Shown in pieces: positions 1 to 5,695 of a stretch of 5,695 bases of DNA. The stretch spans positions 1-5,695 of the forward strand of contig JAGQIY010000070.1 of the NCBI GenBank assembly GCA_020430865.1. The letters are read 5' to 3'. The DNA is from Myxococcales bacterium. Lineage in GTDB: Bacteria > Myxococcota > Polyangia > Polyangiales > Polyangiaceae. Within the stretch, counting starts at the first letter, position 1. Every line of letters starts with the position of its first letter. A program made the translations under genes and the position numbers. The notes beneath the pieces are model-generated. The model did not search any database and was not told the DNA's origin. It saw only the letters and a list, made by a program, of their open reading frames with translations.

Positions 1-679
1 CTTCATCACCAACGGGCCGCACGCGGACTTCATCATCGTCTTCGCCGTCACCGACAAAAGCGGCCCCAAGGTGAAGCACACTGCCTTCATCGTGCCGATG
101 GACGCCCCGGGCGTGACCGCGGCGCACCACGACGAGAAGATGGGCATCAAGGCCGCCCACAGCTGCACCATGTTCTTCGAGAACGTGGAGCTCGCCGACG
201 ACGCGATCCTTGGGGAAGTGGGGTCGGGTTTCAAGGTCGCGATGGCGACCCTGGACGGCGGGCGCATCGGTATCGCCGCTCAGGCGCTGGGCATCGCCAA
301 GGCGGCCCTCGACAAGAGCGTCGTCTATGCCAAGGAGCGCAAAGCCTTCGGCCAGCCCATCGCCAAGTTCCAGGCCATCCAGTTCAAGCTCTCGGACATG
401 GCGACGGAGCTCGACGCCGCGCGACTCCTCACGCTGCGCGCAGCCGCGATGAAGGATCAGGGGGTGCGCCACAGCCTCGAGAGCGCCGCGGCGAAGCTCT
501 ACGCGTCCGAAGCCTCGACGCGCATCACCCACTCCGCGATCCAAATCCACGGTGGATATGGCTACACCACCGAGTACGGGATCGAGCGCCACTACCGCGA
601 CGCGCGCATCACCGAGATCTACGAGGGCACGAGCGAGATCCAGCGTCTCGTCATCGCCAACTCCGTGCTCAAGGCCTGA
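1..679 (+). CDS. Acyl-CoA dehydrogenase, C-terminal part (5' end outside window)
   Basis: This enzyme oxidises a fatty or branched-chain acyl-CoA to the 2-enoyl-CoA with FAD, passing electrons to electron-transfer flavoprotein in the cytoplasm. The reading frame is open from base 2, so 225 residues are visible, beginning with FITNG of the middle beta-domain; the GTG at 71 is internal, not a start. Visible landmarks are MGIKAAHSC and FFENVEL (residues 47-64), the helix start TLDGGRIGIAAQALG (83-97), the FAD/dimer segment KERKAFGQPIAKFQAIQ (111-127), QIHGGYGY (181-188), and IYEGTSEIQR (206-215). In short/medium-chain and butyryl-CoA dehydrogenases the Glu of YEGT (E208 here) is the catalytic base, so the active site is intact. 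The pattern fits short-chain or branched-chain acyl-CoA dehydrogenases, but chain-length preference cannot be read from this fragment. The next gene starts 21 bases downstream with no terminator between them. Confidence 0.95.
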   Translation, partial: FITNGPHADFIIVFAVTDKSGPKVKHTAFIVPMDAPGVTAAHHDEKMGIKAAHSCTMFFENVELADDAILGEVGSGFKVAMATLDGGRIGIAAQALGIAKAALDKSVVYAKERKAFGQPIAKFQAIQFKLSDMATELDAARLLTLRAAAMKDQGVRHSLESAAAKLYASEASTRITHSAIQIHGGYGYTTEYGIERHYRDARITEIYEGTSEIQRLVIANSVLKA

Positions 680-700
680 GCCAGACAGAACAGGGGGCCC

Positions 701-1453
701 ATGTCCGACTTCAATCGCACCTTCACCGCTTCCGCCTCTCGTGTGGCCGGCTGCATGCTCGCCCTGGGCCTGCTGAGCCAGGCTGCGTGCGGTGGCGGGG
801 ACCCACCGCCGAAGGCGCCTGTTCAGGACCTCGACGACGACTCCGGCAAGCGGAGCTCGGGCTCGCCGCTGGACGTCTCCGCAGAGATCGGCGCCCTCGA
901 CGAGGGCGAGGTCACGAAGACCTTCGAGGCGGCGTTGCCGGACCTCGAGGCGTGCATGAAGTCGGGCGCGAGCCGCGTCGAGTTCATCGGCGGCGCGGTG
1001 CAGTTCAGCCTGAAGATCAACCAGGGAGGCTCACTGTCCGAAGCCTACCTCGAGCGCACGACCCTCGGCGATCGCGACACCGAGAAGTGCCTGCTCACCG
1101 CGCTCGGCAAGCGCACCTGGCCATCGCCCCAGGGCGGCATCCACGGCCTGGCGCACAAGGGCTTCGAGTTCGACATGGTCAACGACGTGCGGCCGCCGGT
1201 GATCTGGGACTCCGGCGAGGTGCGCGAGACCCTCGACTCCCTGAGCGACAAGATCTCCGAGTGCAAGTCCGGGGGCGCCGGCGATTTCGAGGTGACGATG
1301 TACGTCGGTACCTCGGGTCAGGTCCTGGGCGCCGGAGTCGCGCAGTCGAATGCCTCGGACGACACCGCCGCTGACTGCATCGTCGGTGTGCTGAAGGACG
1401 GCAAGTTCAAGAGCCCAGGCTCCTGGCCCGCCAAGGTCAGCTTCAGCCTCTAG
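701..1453 (+). CDS. Predicted lipoprotein with two AgmX/PglI C-terminal-like domains
   Basis: 250 residues, no assigned biochemical function. The N-terminus has a charged region (R6, R14), a hydrophobic stretch (residues 15-29) and Cys30 followed by GGG, suggesting lipidation and export. The lipobox SQAAC is imperfect because Gln sits at -3. The later in-frame ATG at 755 would leave only 11 residues before Cys30 and no charged region, so the ATG at 701 is preferred; a G-rich stretch (692-697) lies just upstream, rather close. A low-complexity linker (31-60) leads to residues 68-160, which show the AgmX/PglI C-terminal pattern: a helix ending in EAC, a GGAVQFSLKINQGG strand pair, LGDRDTEKCLL, and TWPSPQGG followed by a Phe-rich last strand. 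Residues 170-250 repeat this pattern in shorter form (SECKSG, FEVTMYVGTSGQV, AADCIVGVL, KSPGSWPAKVSF). The domain is known from gliding-motility-associated myxobacterial proteins and resembles TonB C-termini. That the two halves are a duplication is my hand alignment. Confidence 0.8.
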   Translation: MSDFNRTFTASASRVAGCMLALGLLSQAACGGGDPPPKAPVQDLDDDSGKRSSGSPLDVSAEIGALDEGEVTKTFEAALPDLEACMKSGASRVEFIGGAVQFSLKINQGGSLSEAYLERTTLGDRDTEKCLLTALGKRTWPSPQGGIHGLAHKGFEFDMVNDVRPPVIWDSGEVRETLDSLSDKISECKSGGAGDFEVTMYVGTSGQVLGAGVAQSNASDDTAADCIVGVLKDGKFKSPGSWPAKVSFSL

Positions 1454-1463
1454 GCATTTCCTC

Positions 1464-1467
1464 GAGG
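1464..1467 (+). promoter_or_regulatory. Shine-Dalgarno GAGG that sets the TTG start of the SDR gene
   Basis: GAGG lies seven bases before TTG 1475, the usual spacing. The competing ATG at 1470 is only two bases from it and meets TGA after one codon (ATG CAT TGA), so it cannot encode the enzyme. The site therefore favours the rare TTG start. Confidence 0.6.
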
Positions 1468-1474
1468 CAATGCA

Positions 1475-2215
1475 TTGAGCCAGATCAGAGCGTTGGTCAC
1501 TGGCGCCGGGACGCGCGTCGGGCAGGCAATCGCGCTCGCCCTGGGTGGGCGCGGCGCCAAGGTCGCGGTGCACTATCACTCCAGCCGAGAAGGTGCCGAA
1601 CAGACCATCGAGCGGATCCGTGAAGCGGGCGGCGACGGCGTTGCGCTGCAGGCGGACCTCAGTGAGCGCGCATCCGCCAAGCAGCTAGCACGGCAGGCTG
1701 TCGAGGCCCTTGGCGGACTCGACCTGCTGGTGCCCAGCGCTGCCAACTTCGAGCGCGTCGCCCTCGACGACGTCGACGACGGGTACTGGGACCGCGCGAT
1801 GCATCTGAACCTGCGCGCGCCGTTCCTGCTGGCCCACGGCTGCCGTGAAGCGCTCAGGCAGAGCCGAGGCTCGATCACCTTCATCACCTGCTCCAGCGCT
1901 ACGGTGCCCTTTCGCAACCACCTGCCCTACACGGTGTCCAAGGCGGCAGTCCGTCACCTGATGCGCACCCTGAGCCTCGAGCTGGCACCCGACGTCCGAG
2001 TCAACGCGGTCGCGCCGGGCACGGTGCTTCCTCCCCCGAACATGCGCGAAGCGGACCTGGCACTGCTGACGAGCCGCATCCCCCTGAACACGGTGGGTTC
2101 GGCCGACGACATCGCCCGCAGCGTGCTGTTCCTGCTCGACAGCCCGTTCATCACCGGGCACGAGGTGATGGTGGACGGCGGGCGGAGCGTCGCGGGCTTC
2201 GAGCGCTTCGTGTGA
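1475..2215 (+). CDS. Short-chain dehydrogenase/reductase, pteridine-reductase (PTR1/FolM)-like
   Basis: A cytoplasmic NAD(P)H-dependent oxidoreductase of the classical SDR fold; 246 residues is normal length. Seen in the sequence: nucleotide-binding loop TGAGTRVG (9-16); AVHYHSS (31-37), which matches the HYHRS NADPH segment of pteridine reductases; ADL (60-62); the structural Asn in HLNL (N112); YTVSK with catalytic Tyr152 and Lys156; RVNAVAPG (175-182); and the C-terminal TGHEVMVDGG (227-236). Two positions are unusual. The normal NNAG motif reads PSAA (87-90), and the residue 13 before the catalytic Tyr, usually Ser, is Cys139, with Ser140 and Ser141 next to it. The TTG start is supported by GAGG seven bases upstream and by placing the fold start eight residues in. 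The substrate is unknown; dihydropterin, a ketone or a 3-oxoacyl group are possible. It lies 21 bases after the lipoprotein gene and overlaps the next gene by four bases, suggesting co-translation. Confidence 0.88.
   Translation: MSQIRALVTGAGTRVGQAIALALGGRGAKVAVHYHSSREGAEQTIERIREAGGDGVALQADLSERASAKQLARQAVEALGGLDLLVPSAANFERVALDDVDDGYWDRAMHLNLRAPFLLAHGCREALRQSRGSITFITCSSATVPFRNHLPYTVSKAAVRHLMRTLSLELAPDVRVNAVAPGTVLPPPNMREADLALLTSRIPLNTVGSADDIARSVLFLLDSPFITGHEVMVDGGRSVAGFERFV
2212..2215 (+). promoter_or_regulatory. GTGA stop/start overlap (translational coupling)
   Basis: The TGA of the SDR gene (2213-2215) shares bases with the GTG start (2212-2214) of the TPR lipoprotein gene. No good Shine-Dalgarno lies just upstream, so a terminating ribosome probably re-initiates here. 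The GTG start is also the only early start that keeps the complete signal peptide. Confidence 0.65.
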
Positions 2216-3708
2216 TTCTCGCACGGAAACTTCTCGACGGATCCGCCGCGCTCGTCATCGCCGCCAGCCTCGGCGCATGTGGGGGTGAGGCGCAACGCAC
2301 GGGCGCCAAGGATCCACCGCTAGCTGAAGCGCACCGCGCGAAGATGAACACGCTGTGGAGCCCCACGCGGCGAGCCCGCTTGAGCAAGGCGGTGCGCGGC
2401 GCCTCCAGGGCGTTCACCGACGACGACGTCTCGCGACTCGACGAACGCGTCTCGACCTGGACGGACGCCTGGGTGCGGAGCGCCGCAGAAGTCGATGCGG
2501 CGGCGCACGCCGGTCGGCTCGATGCGGCTCACGTCGCCGCCAGCCGTGCCTGCCTGGAAGTCGAGCGCGTCGAGTACGGGGCGTTGCTCGACGGCCTGAA
2601 CCGAGCGTGCCGCGAGCCTGGCTGCCAGGCGGAGCGCGTGTCCAACCTCGACTGGCAACTGATCGAAGCGGAGCAGTCGACGCGGGCCTGCCCGCAGCCA
2701 GCGTTCGCGGCGGCCTATCTCGAAAGCAACCTCGCGGAACCAGAGGCGCTGGATACCCTGGGGCACTTCCTCGCGCTCGAAGCGCTCGGAGACGATACAC
2801 GCCTCGGGCGAAGCCTCGAAGCGACGCTTGCGAGGCACACCTCCCCTTCCCCGTTTCGCACGCGCCTGCTGCTACTCGAGGGTCGGCGGCTCCTTCGCAG
2901 CGAGAACCGTCCGGCTGAGGCGATCGTGCTCCTCGACGCTGGCCTCGCCGAAGCCAACGCACGCGGTGACGAGCTCGAAGCGGCAGCCCTGCGCACTGCT
3001 CGCAGCGACGCGAACCACCGGTTGCTCCGTCTGCCCGAGGCGCAGCGCGATGCAGCGCTGGCGCTCGAACACAGCGAACGCGCGCTCGGCTCGGAGCACG
3101 TGGAGACGGCGCTCGCGCGCGCGAGCCTCGGCGCCGTCTCCAGCGAGCTCGACGTGGAGCGAGCGGCGATCGCCCTGGACCGCGCGCGTCTCACGTTGAC
3201 CCGCGGGCTCGGCCCCACGCATGCGCTCACCGCGCGCATCGAGCTCGCTCTGGGACAGCTCGAAGCCCACCTGGGTGACGCTGGCGCCAGCCAGCGCTGG
3301 TTGACTCGCGGCACCTCGAGCACCGCAGTCGCGTTCGGCGCACAGCACCTGGCGATGAGCGACGCGGTGCGCTGCAACGCCGAGGCTGAGTCCGCGCTCG
3401 GCAACACCAGGACCGGCGTCGCCCTGTTCGACCGCGCGCTACAGATCGACCTCCGGATCCTCGGGCAGGTGCACCCCCGGGTCGCCTCGGGCTGGGCGGC
3501 GCTCGGTGCGAGCCAGGAGCGCGCCGGGCAACCGCTACCCGCCCTTGGCAGCTACGAGAAGAGCCTCGCGGTCGCCCAGCGCCTGCCAGAGCCTCAGCGT
3601 CGATCGCTCACGCGCGACGTGTGCACACGCATCGCTCGTCTGCCAGCCGAAGTGCACCCAGCCCCCGCTGCTGCGAGCTGCGCGGATGCAACGGAAGCCG
3701 AACGCTAG
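2212..3708 (+). CDS. TPR lipoprotein resembling the sensor part of myxobacterial Ser/Thr kinases
   Basis: 498 residues. The signal peptide has Arg5 and Lys6, a hydrophobic core (11-20) and a good lipobox LGAC with Cys23, so the protein is expected in the periplasm or on the outer membrane. Residues 75-165 contain a Trp-rich helix (TWTDAWVRS), a Cys in SRACLEVERVEYGALLDGL (C114), then C133, C138 and ACPQP (C160). This arrangement resembles the region C-terminal to the kinase domain in many myxobacterial protein kinases, but there is no kinase domain here. Residues about 215-460 form helical TPR repeats of the kinesin-light-chain type; the clearest are ALEHSERALGSEHVETALA (283-301), LTLTRGLGPTHALTARIELA (327-346) and RALQIDLRILGQVHPRVASG (408-427). 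The C-terminus (465-498) is Ala/Pro-rich with two Cys residues. TPRs usually bind proteins or peptides; the partner is unknown. Its start is coupled to the SDR gene, and a terminator-like hairpin follows its stop. Confidence 0.8.
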   Translation: MILARKLLDGSAALVIAASLGACGGEAQRTGAKDPPLAEAHRAKMNTLWSPTRRARLSKAVRGASRAFTDDDVSRLDERVSTWTDAWVRSAAEVDAAAHAGRLDAAHVAASRACLEVERVEYGALLDGLNRACREPGCQAERVSNLDWQLIEAEQSTRACPQPAFAAAYLESNLAEPEALDTLGHFLALEALGDDTRLGRSLEATLARHTSPSPFRTRLLLLEGRRLLRSENRPAEAIVLLDAGLAEANARGDELEAAALRTARSDANHRLLRLPEAQRDAALALEHSERALGSEHVETALARASLGAVSSELDVERAAIALDRARLTLTRGLGPTHALTARIELALGQLEAHLGDAGASQRWLTRGTSSTAVAFGAQHLAMSDAVRCNAEAESALGNTRTGVALFDRALQIDLRILGQVHPRVASGWAALGASQERAGQPLPALGSYEKSLAVAQRLPEPQRRSLTRDVCTRIARLPAEVHPAPAAASCADATEAER

Positions 3709-3712
3709 CAGC

Positions 3713-3750
3713 AGCTCCCGGGAGCCGGGCTTCAGGTGCTCCCGGGAGCT
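3713..3750 (+). terminator. Probable terminator hairpin closing the four-gene block
   Basis: Bases 3713-3725 pair perfectly with 3738-3750, giving a 13-bp stem of high GC content and a 12-base loop (CGGGCTTCAGGT). It starts five bases after the TAG at 3708. Only a short CCCGTTT follows, so the U-tract is poor. It could act as an intrinsic terminator of the GC-rich type or as an mRNA 3' end stabiliser. The structure is symmetric and could act on either strand. Confidence 0.55.
3714..3749. repeat. Two direct copies of a 12-bp palindrome, GCTCCCGGGAGC
   Basis: Perfect copies lie at 3714-3725 and 3738-3749, 24 bp start to start. Each is self-complementary, so the pair is at once a direct repeat and an inverted repeat. 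In RNA the two copies can form one long stem. In DNA they could also be a tandem site for a dimeric regulator, although the position right after a stop codon favours the terminator reading. Confidence 0.9.
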
Positions 3751-3829
3751 CAACCCGTTTCCGCGCGGCTCATCGGACCAGCTGGCGACTTCGCGGCGTG
3801 GTGAGTCCACCGGTGATCTGTCCCGACAC

Positions 3830-3858
3830 TGGGCAGAGCGCCAGAGGCGTCCTATGCT
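3830..3858 (+). promoter_or_regulatory. Candidate sigma-70 promoter of msrA, predicting a leaderless mRNA
   Basis: TGGGCA (3830-3835) and TATGCT (3853-3858) each match four of six consensus bases and are separated by 17 bp. The expected transcription start is about 3865, the A of the msrA ATG. This would explain why no Shine-Dalgarno sits in front of that ATG. Matches this weak occur by chance, so the case rests on spacing and on a similar element before the gene at 4578. Confidence 0.4.
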
Positions 3859-3864
3859 CCCAGC

Positions 3865-4509
<645 letters not shown>

Positions 4510-4541
4510 CCCGACGCTGGCCTGCTCGCGCGTCCGGCGGT

Positions 4542-4570
4542 TTTGCAGCGTGGCCCGCCTGCGCTAGAAC
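4542..4570 (+). promoter_or_regulatory. Candidate promoter for the 83-residue gene, also leaderless geometry
   Basis: TTTGCA (4542-4547) and TAGAAC (4565-4570) each match four of six sigma-70 consensus bases with a 17-bp spacer. The predicted start is 4577-4578, the ATG itself. No Shine-Dalgarno is visible in the bases before the ATG. The geometry repeats that of msrA to within one base. Confidence 0.35.
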
Positions 4571-4577
4571 GCAAGCC

Positions 4578-4829
4578 ATGCAGCATCGGGAAGAGCGTGA
4601 CTTCGCCATCCACTTGCACCTCGCCGCCGAGTTCCCCGAAGACTACGAGGGCGAACAAGACGGCTTCGCCTGGCACAGGCGCTTTCAGGAGCTGGTGCGG
4701 CCCGCCCTGCTGAGGGCGGTCGTGGACGTACTCCGCACGGAACCGGGCGTCGAGGTCGTCGCGGCACCGCGCGGGCGAAGTCCAGAAGACGCCGTGGAGT
4801 TCAACGTGAGCTTCGGCCCCAGGCGCTAG
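4578..4829 (+). CDS. Small conserved-looking hypothetical protein, 83 residues
   Basis: I do not recognise a named family. The frame stays open upstream to 4485, but that extension overlaps the end of msrA and encodes an Arg/Ala-rich stretch typical of GC-rich non-coding frames, whereas the sequence from ATG 4578 looks protein-like. Seen: an N-terminal strand or helix DFAIHLHLAAEFPEDYEG (8-25), a Trp/aromatic segment GFAWHRRFQEL (29-39), a helix VRPALLRAVVDVLRTEPG (40-57), a strand VEVVAAP (58-64) and a final strand AVEFNVSFG (72-80). This suggests a small soluble alpha/beta protein with an acidic N-terminal half; no signal peptide, membrane segment or Cys is present. It lies 68 bases after msrA with a possible promoter of its own, and it ends six bases from the stop of the opposing gene. 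No function is assigned. Confidence 0.75.
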   Translation: MQHREERDFAIHLHLAAEFPEDYEGEQDGFAWHRRFQELVRPALLRAVVDVLRTEPGVEVVAAPRGRSPEDAVEFNVSFGPRR

Positions 4830-4835
4830 TCGCGG

Positions 4836-5695
4836 TCATTCGACCTGGCCTGCCTTGGCCACGGGCGAGATACCGACGACGAGCAGACGCTGCGTCTTCG
4901 CAGCAGGCTTCTTCCCAGCCTCGTCCTCGCCGTCGACGCTCACCGTGATGCTCTCCGAGTCGACGCCTACTCCGGCCAGAGCCTCGGCCACCTGACTCAG
5001 ACGCAGCAGGGTGGAGTCCGCCGCGGCGTCGCTACCCCGCTCGGCGATCTCGAGCTTGAAGCTCACGCCGTCGGCTCCACGGGTGCGCTTCGCGATACGC
5101 GTGAGTCGCTGACGTCCGGTCGCCGACAGCGATCCGTCTTCGGCGTACGTCTCGGAGGCGGGGAACTGCAGCAATGCGACGCCACGCTCGGAGGTCAGCT
5201 TGACGTTGCCCTTGGTGATCTCTTGGTGAAACTCCAAGGTCAGATCTCGCATCAAGAGCACCTGCGCCTGGCTGGCCTGCTCGACCTGAGCCAGCTTGTG
5301 AGCCTCCAGCTGCTTCTGCTCGAGCTCTTGAGCCAGCCGCTCACGCTCGCCTGCGTACGCCTTGAGGTGATTGCCGACGCGGGCGAGCTCGCCTCGGAGC
5401 TGCTCCACCATGGCCTCGGCCTCGTCACGCTGCTTGAGCGCCACGTCGTAGTCGAAGGTGGCCTGGGCGACCGCGTCGCCCTCCTTCTCCACCTTCTTGC
5501 CTCGTTCGGCCAGCTCCCGTTCCGCCTTATCGAGGCGCTTCGTCAACTCGTAGACTTTCCCTGCGGTCTCACGGTGGGCGCGTTGTTCGACACGCAGTGC
5601 GGAGCGCGCCTCCTCGACGCGCGCCGTGGGCGCCAAGCACCCGCTCAGGCTGGAGGCCGCGATGAGAACGAAGGAAGCGATGAAGGGCGCGCGCA
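4836..5695 (-). CDS. Coiled-coil lipoprotein with diverged OmpA-like C-terminus (start codon one base outside window)
   Basis: Reading upstream of the TTG at 5636 (minus strand) the frame continues through Cys (5637-5639) and a full lipoprotein signal, APFIASFVLIAASSLSGC. The last visible two bases, TG at 5695-5694, form the end of an NTG codon directly before Arg, so the start is probably at 5696. The protein would be 286 residues, lipidated at Cys20 with lipobox LSGC. Residues about 27-145 are a charged heptad-like coiled coil rich in Glu, Lys, Arg and Ala. Residues about 158-262 follow the OmpA/MotB C-terminal pattern: VKLTSERGVALLQFP, GSLSATGRQRLTRIAK, then ERGSDAAAD and LLRLSQVAEALAGVGV. 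The Arg used by OmpA domains to hold peptidoglycan appears kept (R232), but the GHTD motif is lost, with Glu219 possibly replacing its Asp. A role as an envelope spacer or peptidoglycan-contact lipoprotein is inferred. It converges with the 83-residue gene, six bases apart. Confidence 0.8.
   Translation of the reverse strand, partial: RAPFIASFVLIAASSLSGCLAPTARVEEARSALRVEQRAHRETAGKVYELTKRLDKAERELAERGKKVEKEGDAVAQATFDYDVALKQRDEAEAMVEQLRGELARVGNHLKAYAGERERLAQELEQKQLEAHKLAQVEQASQAQVLLMRDLTLEFHQEITKGNVKLTSERGVALLQFPASETYAEDGSLSATGRQRLTRIAKRTRGADGVSFKLEIAERGSDAAADSTLLRLSQVAEALAGVGVDSESITVSVDGEDEAGKKPAAKTQRLLVVGISPVAKAGQVE

Noticed and set aside
71..73. GTG at 71 as the start of the acyl-CoA dehydrogenase.
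   Set aside because: The frame is open to the left edge and encodes the conserved FITNG segment of the family, so this Val is internal and the gene is cut by the window.
748..757. VAGC at residues 15-18 of the AgmX-like protein as its lipobox.
   Set aside because: The sequence fits the lipobox consensus, but no hydrophobic core precedes it; the hydrophobic stretch lies after it and leads to Cys30.
1031..1579. A 182-residue minus-strand frame spanning the end of the AgmX-like gene and the start of the SDR gene.
   Set aside because: It crosses two well-supported genes on the other strand and has no motif, plausible start signal or protein-like pattern.
2320..3407. Several long open frames antisense or out of frame to the TPR gene.
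   Set aside because: They are Arg/Ser/Ala-rich, show no recognisable motifs, and arise because stop codons are rare at this GC content. The plus-strand frame has a signal peptide, lipobox and TPR pattern.
3798..3815. Small inverted repeats (GGTG/CACC and CACCGGTG) in the msrA upstream region as an operator.
   Set aside because: Four-base arms and an 8-bp palindrome are expected by chance in GC-rich DNA, and no second copy supports them.
4536..4559. GGCGG/CCGCC stem after msrA as a terminator.
   Set aside because: The stem is only five pairs with a 14-base loop and no T-tract after it, and it overlaps the candidate promoter of the next gene.

Overview
This is a GC-rich, densely coded window. 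It probably comes from a myxobacterium (Myxococcota, perhaps Polyangiales-like). Three things point that way: third codon positions strongly biased to G/C, three predicted lipoproteins among seven genes, and two envelope proteins of a myxobacterial style. Those two are an AgmX/PglI C-terminal-like protein and a TPR protein resembling the extracytoplasmic part of myxobacterial Ser/Thr kinases. The taxonomic call is inference; no marker gene is present.

Layout, left to right. Positions 1-3708 carry four plus-strand genes with almost no space between them, so they could form one transcription unit. They are the 3' part of an acyl-CoA dehydrogenase (1-679), a lipoprotein with a duplicated AgmX/PglI-like domain (701-1453), a pteridine-reductase-like short-chain dehydrogenase starting at TTG (1475-2215), and a TPR lipoprotein (2212-3708). 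The last two overlap by four bases (GTGA). The block ends at a strong hairpin made of two copies of a 12-bp palindrome (3713-3750), a likely terminator.

The 156-bp gap 3709-3864 holds that hairpin and a candidate promoter whose predicted start falls on the ATG of msrA (3865-4509), a full-length three-cysteine methionine sulfoxide reductase A. A second promoter-like element of the same geometry precedes an unrecognised 83-residue protein (4578-4829). Both genes lack a convincing Shine-Dalgarno sequence, so both may be leaderless. Facing them on the minus strand, six bases away, is a lipoprotein (4836 to just beyond the right edge) with a long coiled coil and a diverged OmpA-like C-terminus.

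The genes do not form an obvious pathway. The first block alternates cytoplasmic redox enzymes (an FAD acyl-CoA dehydrogenase and an NAD(P)H reductase) with envelope lipoproteins. MsrA repairs oxidised methionine in the cytoplasm. The flanking coiled-coil lipoprotein looks like an envelope or peptidoglycan-contact protein. I see no mobile element, CRISPR array, tRNA or rRNA, and no sign of a defence or biosynthetic cluster. The points of interest are domain architecture, start-site logic and small regulatory structures.
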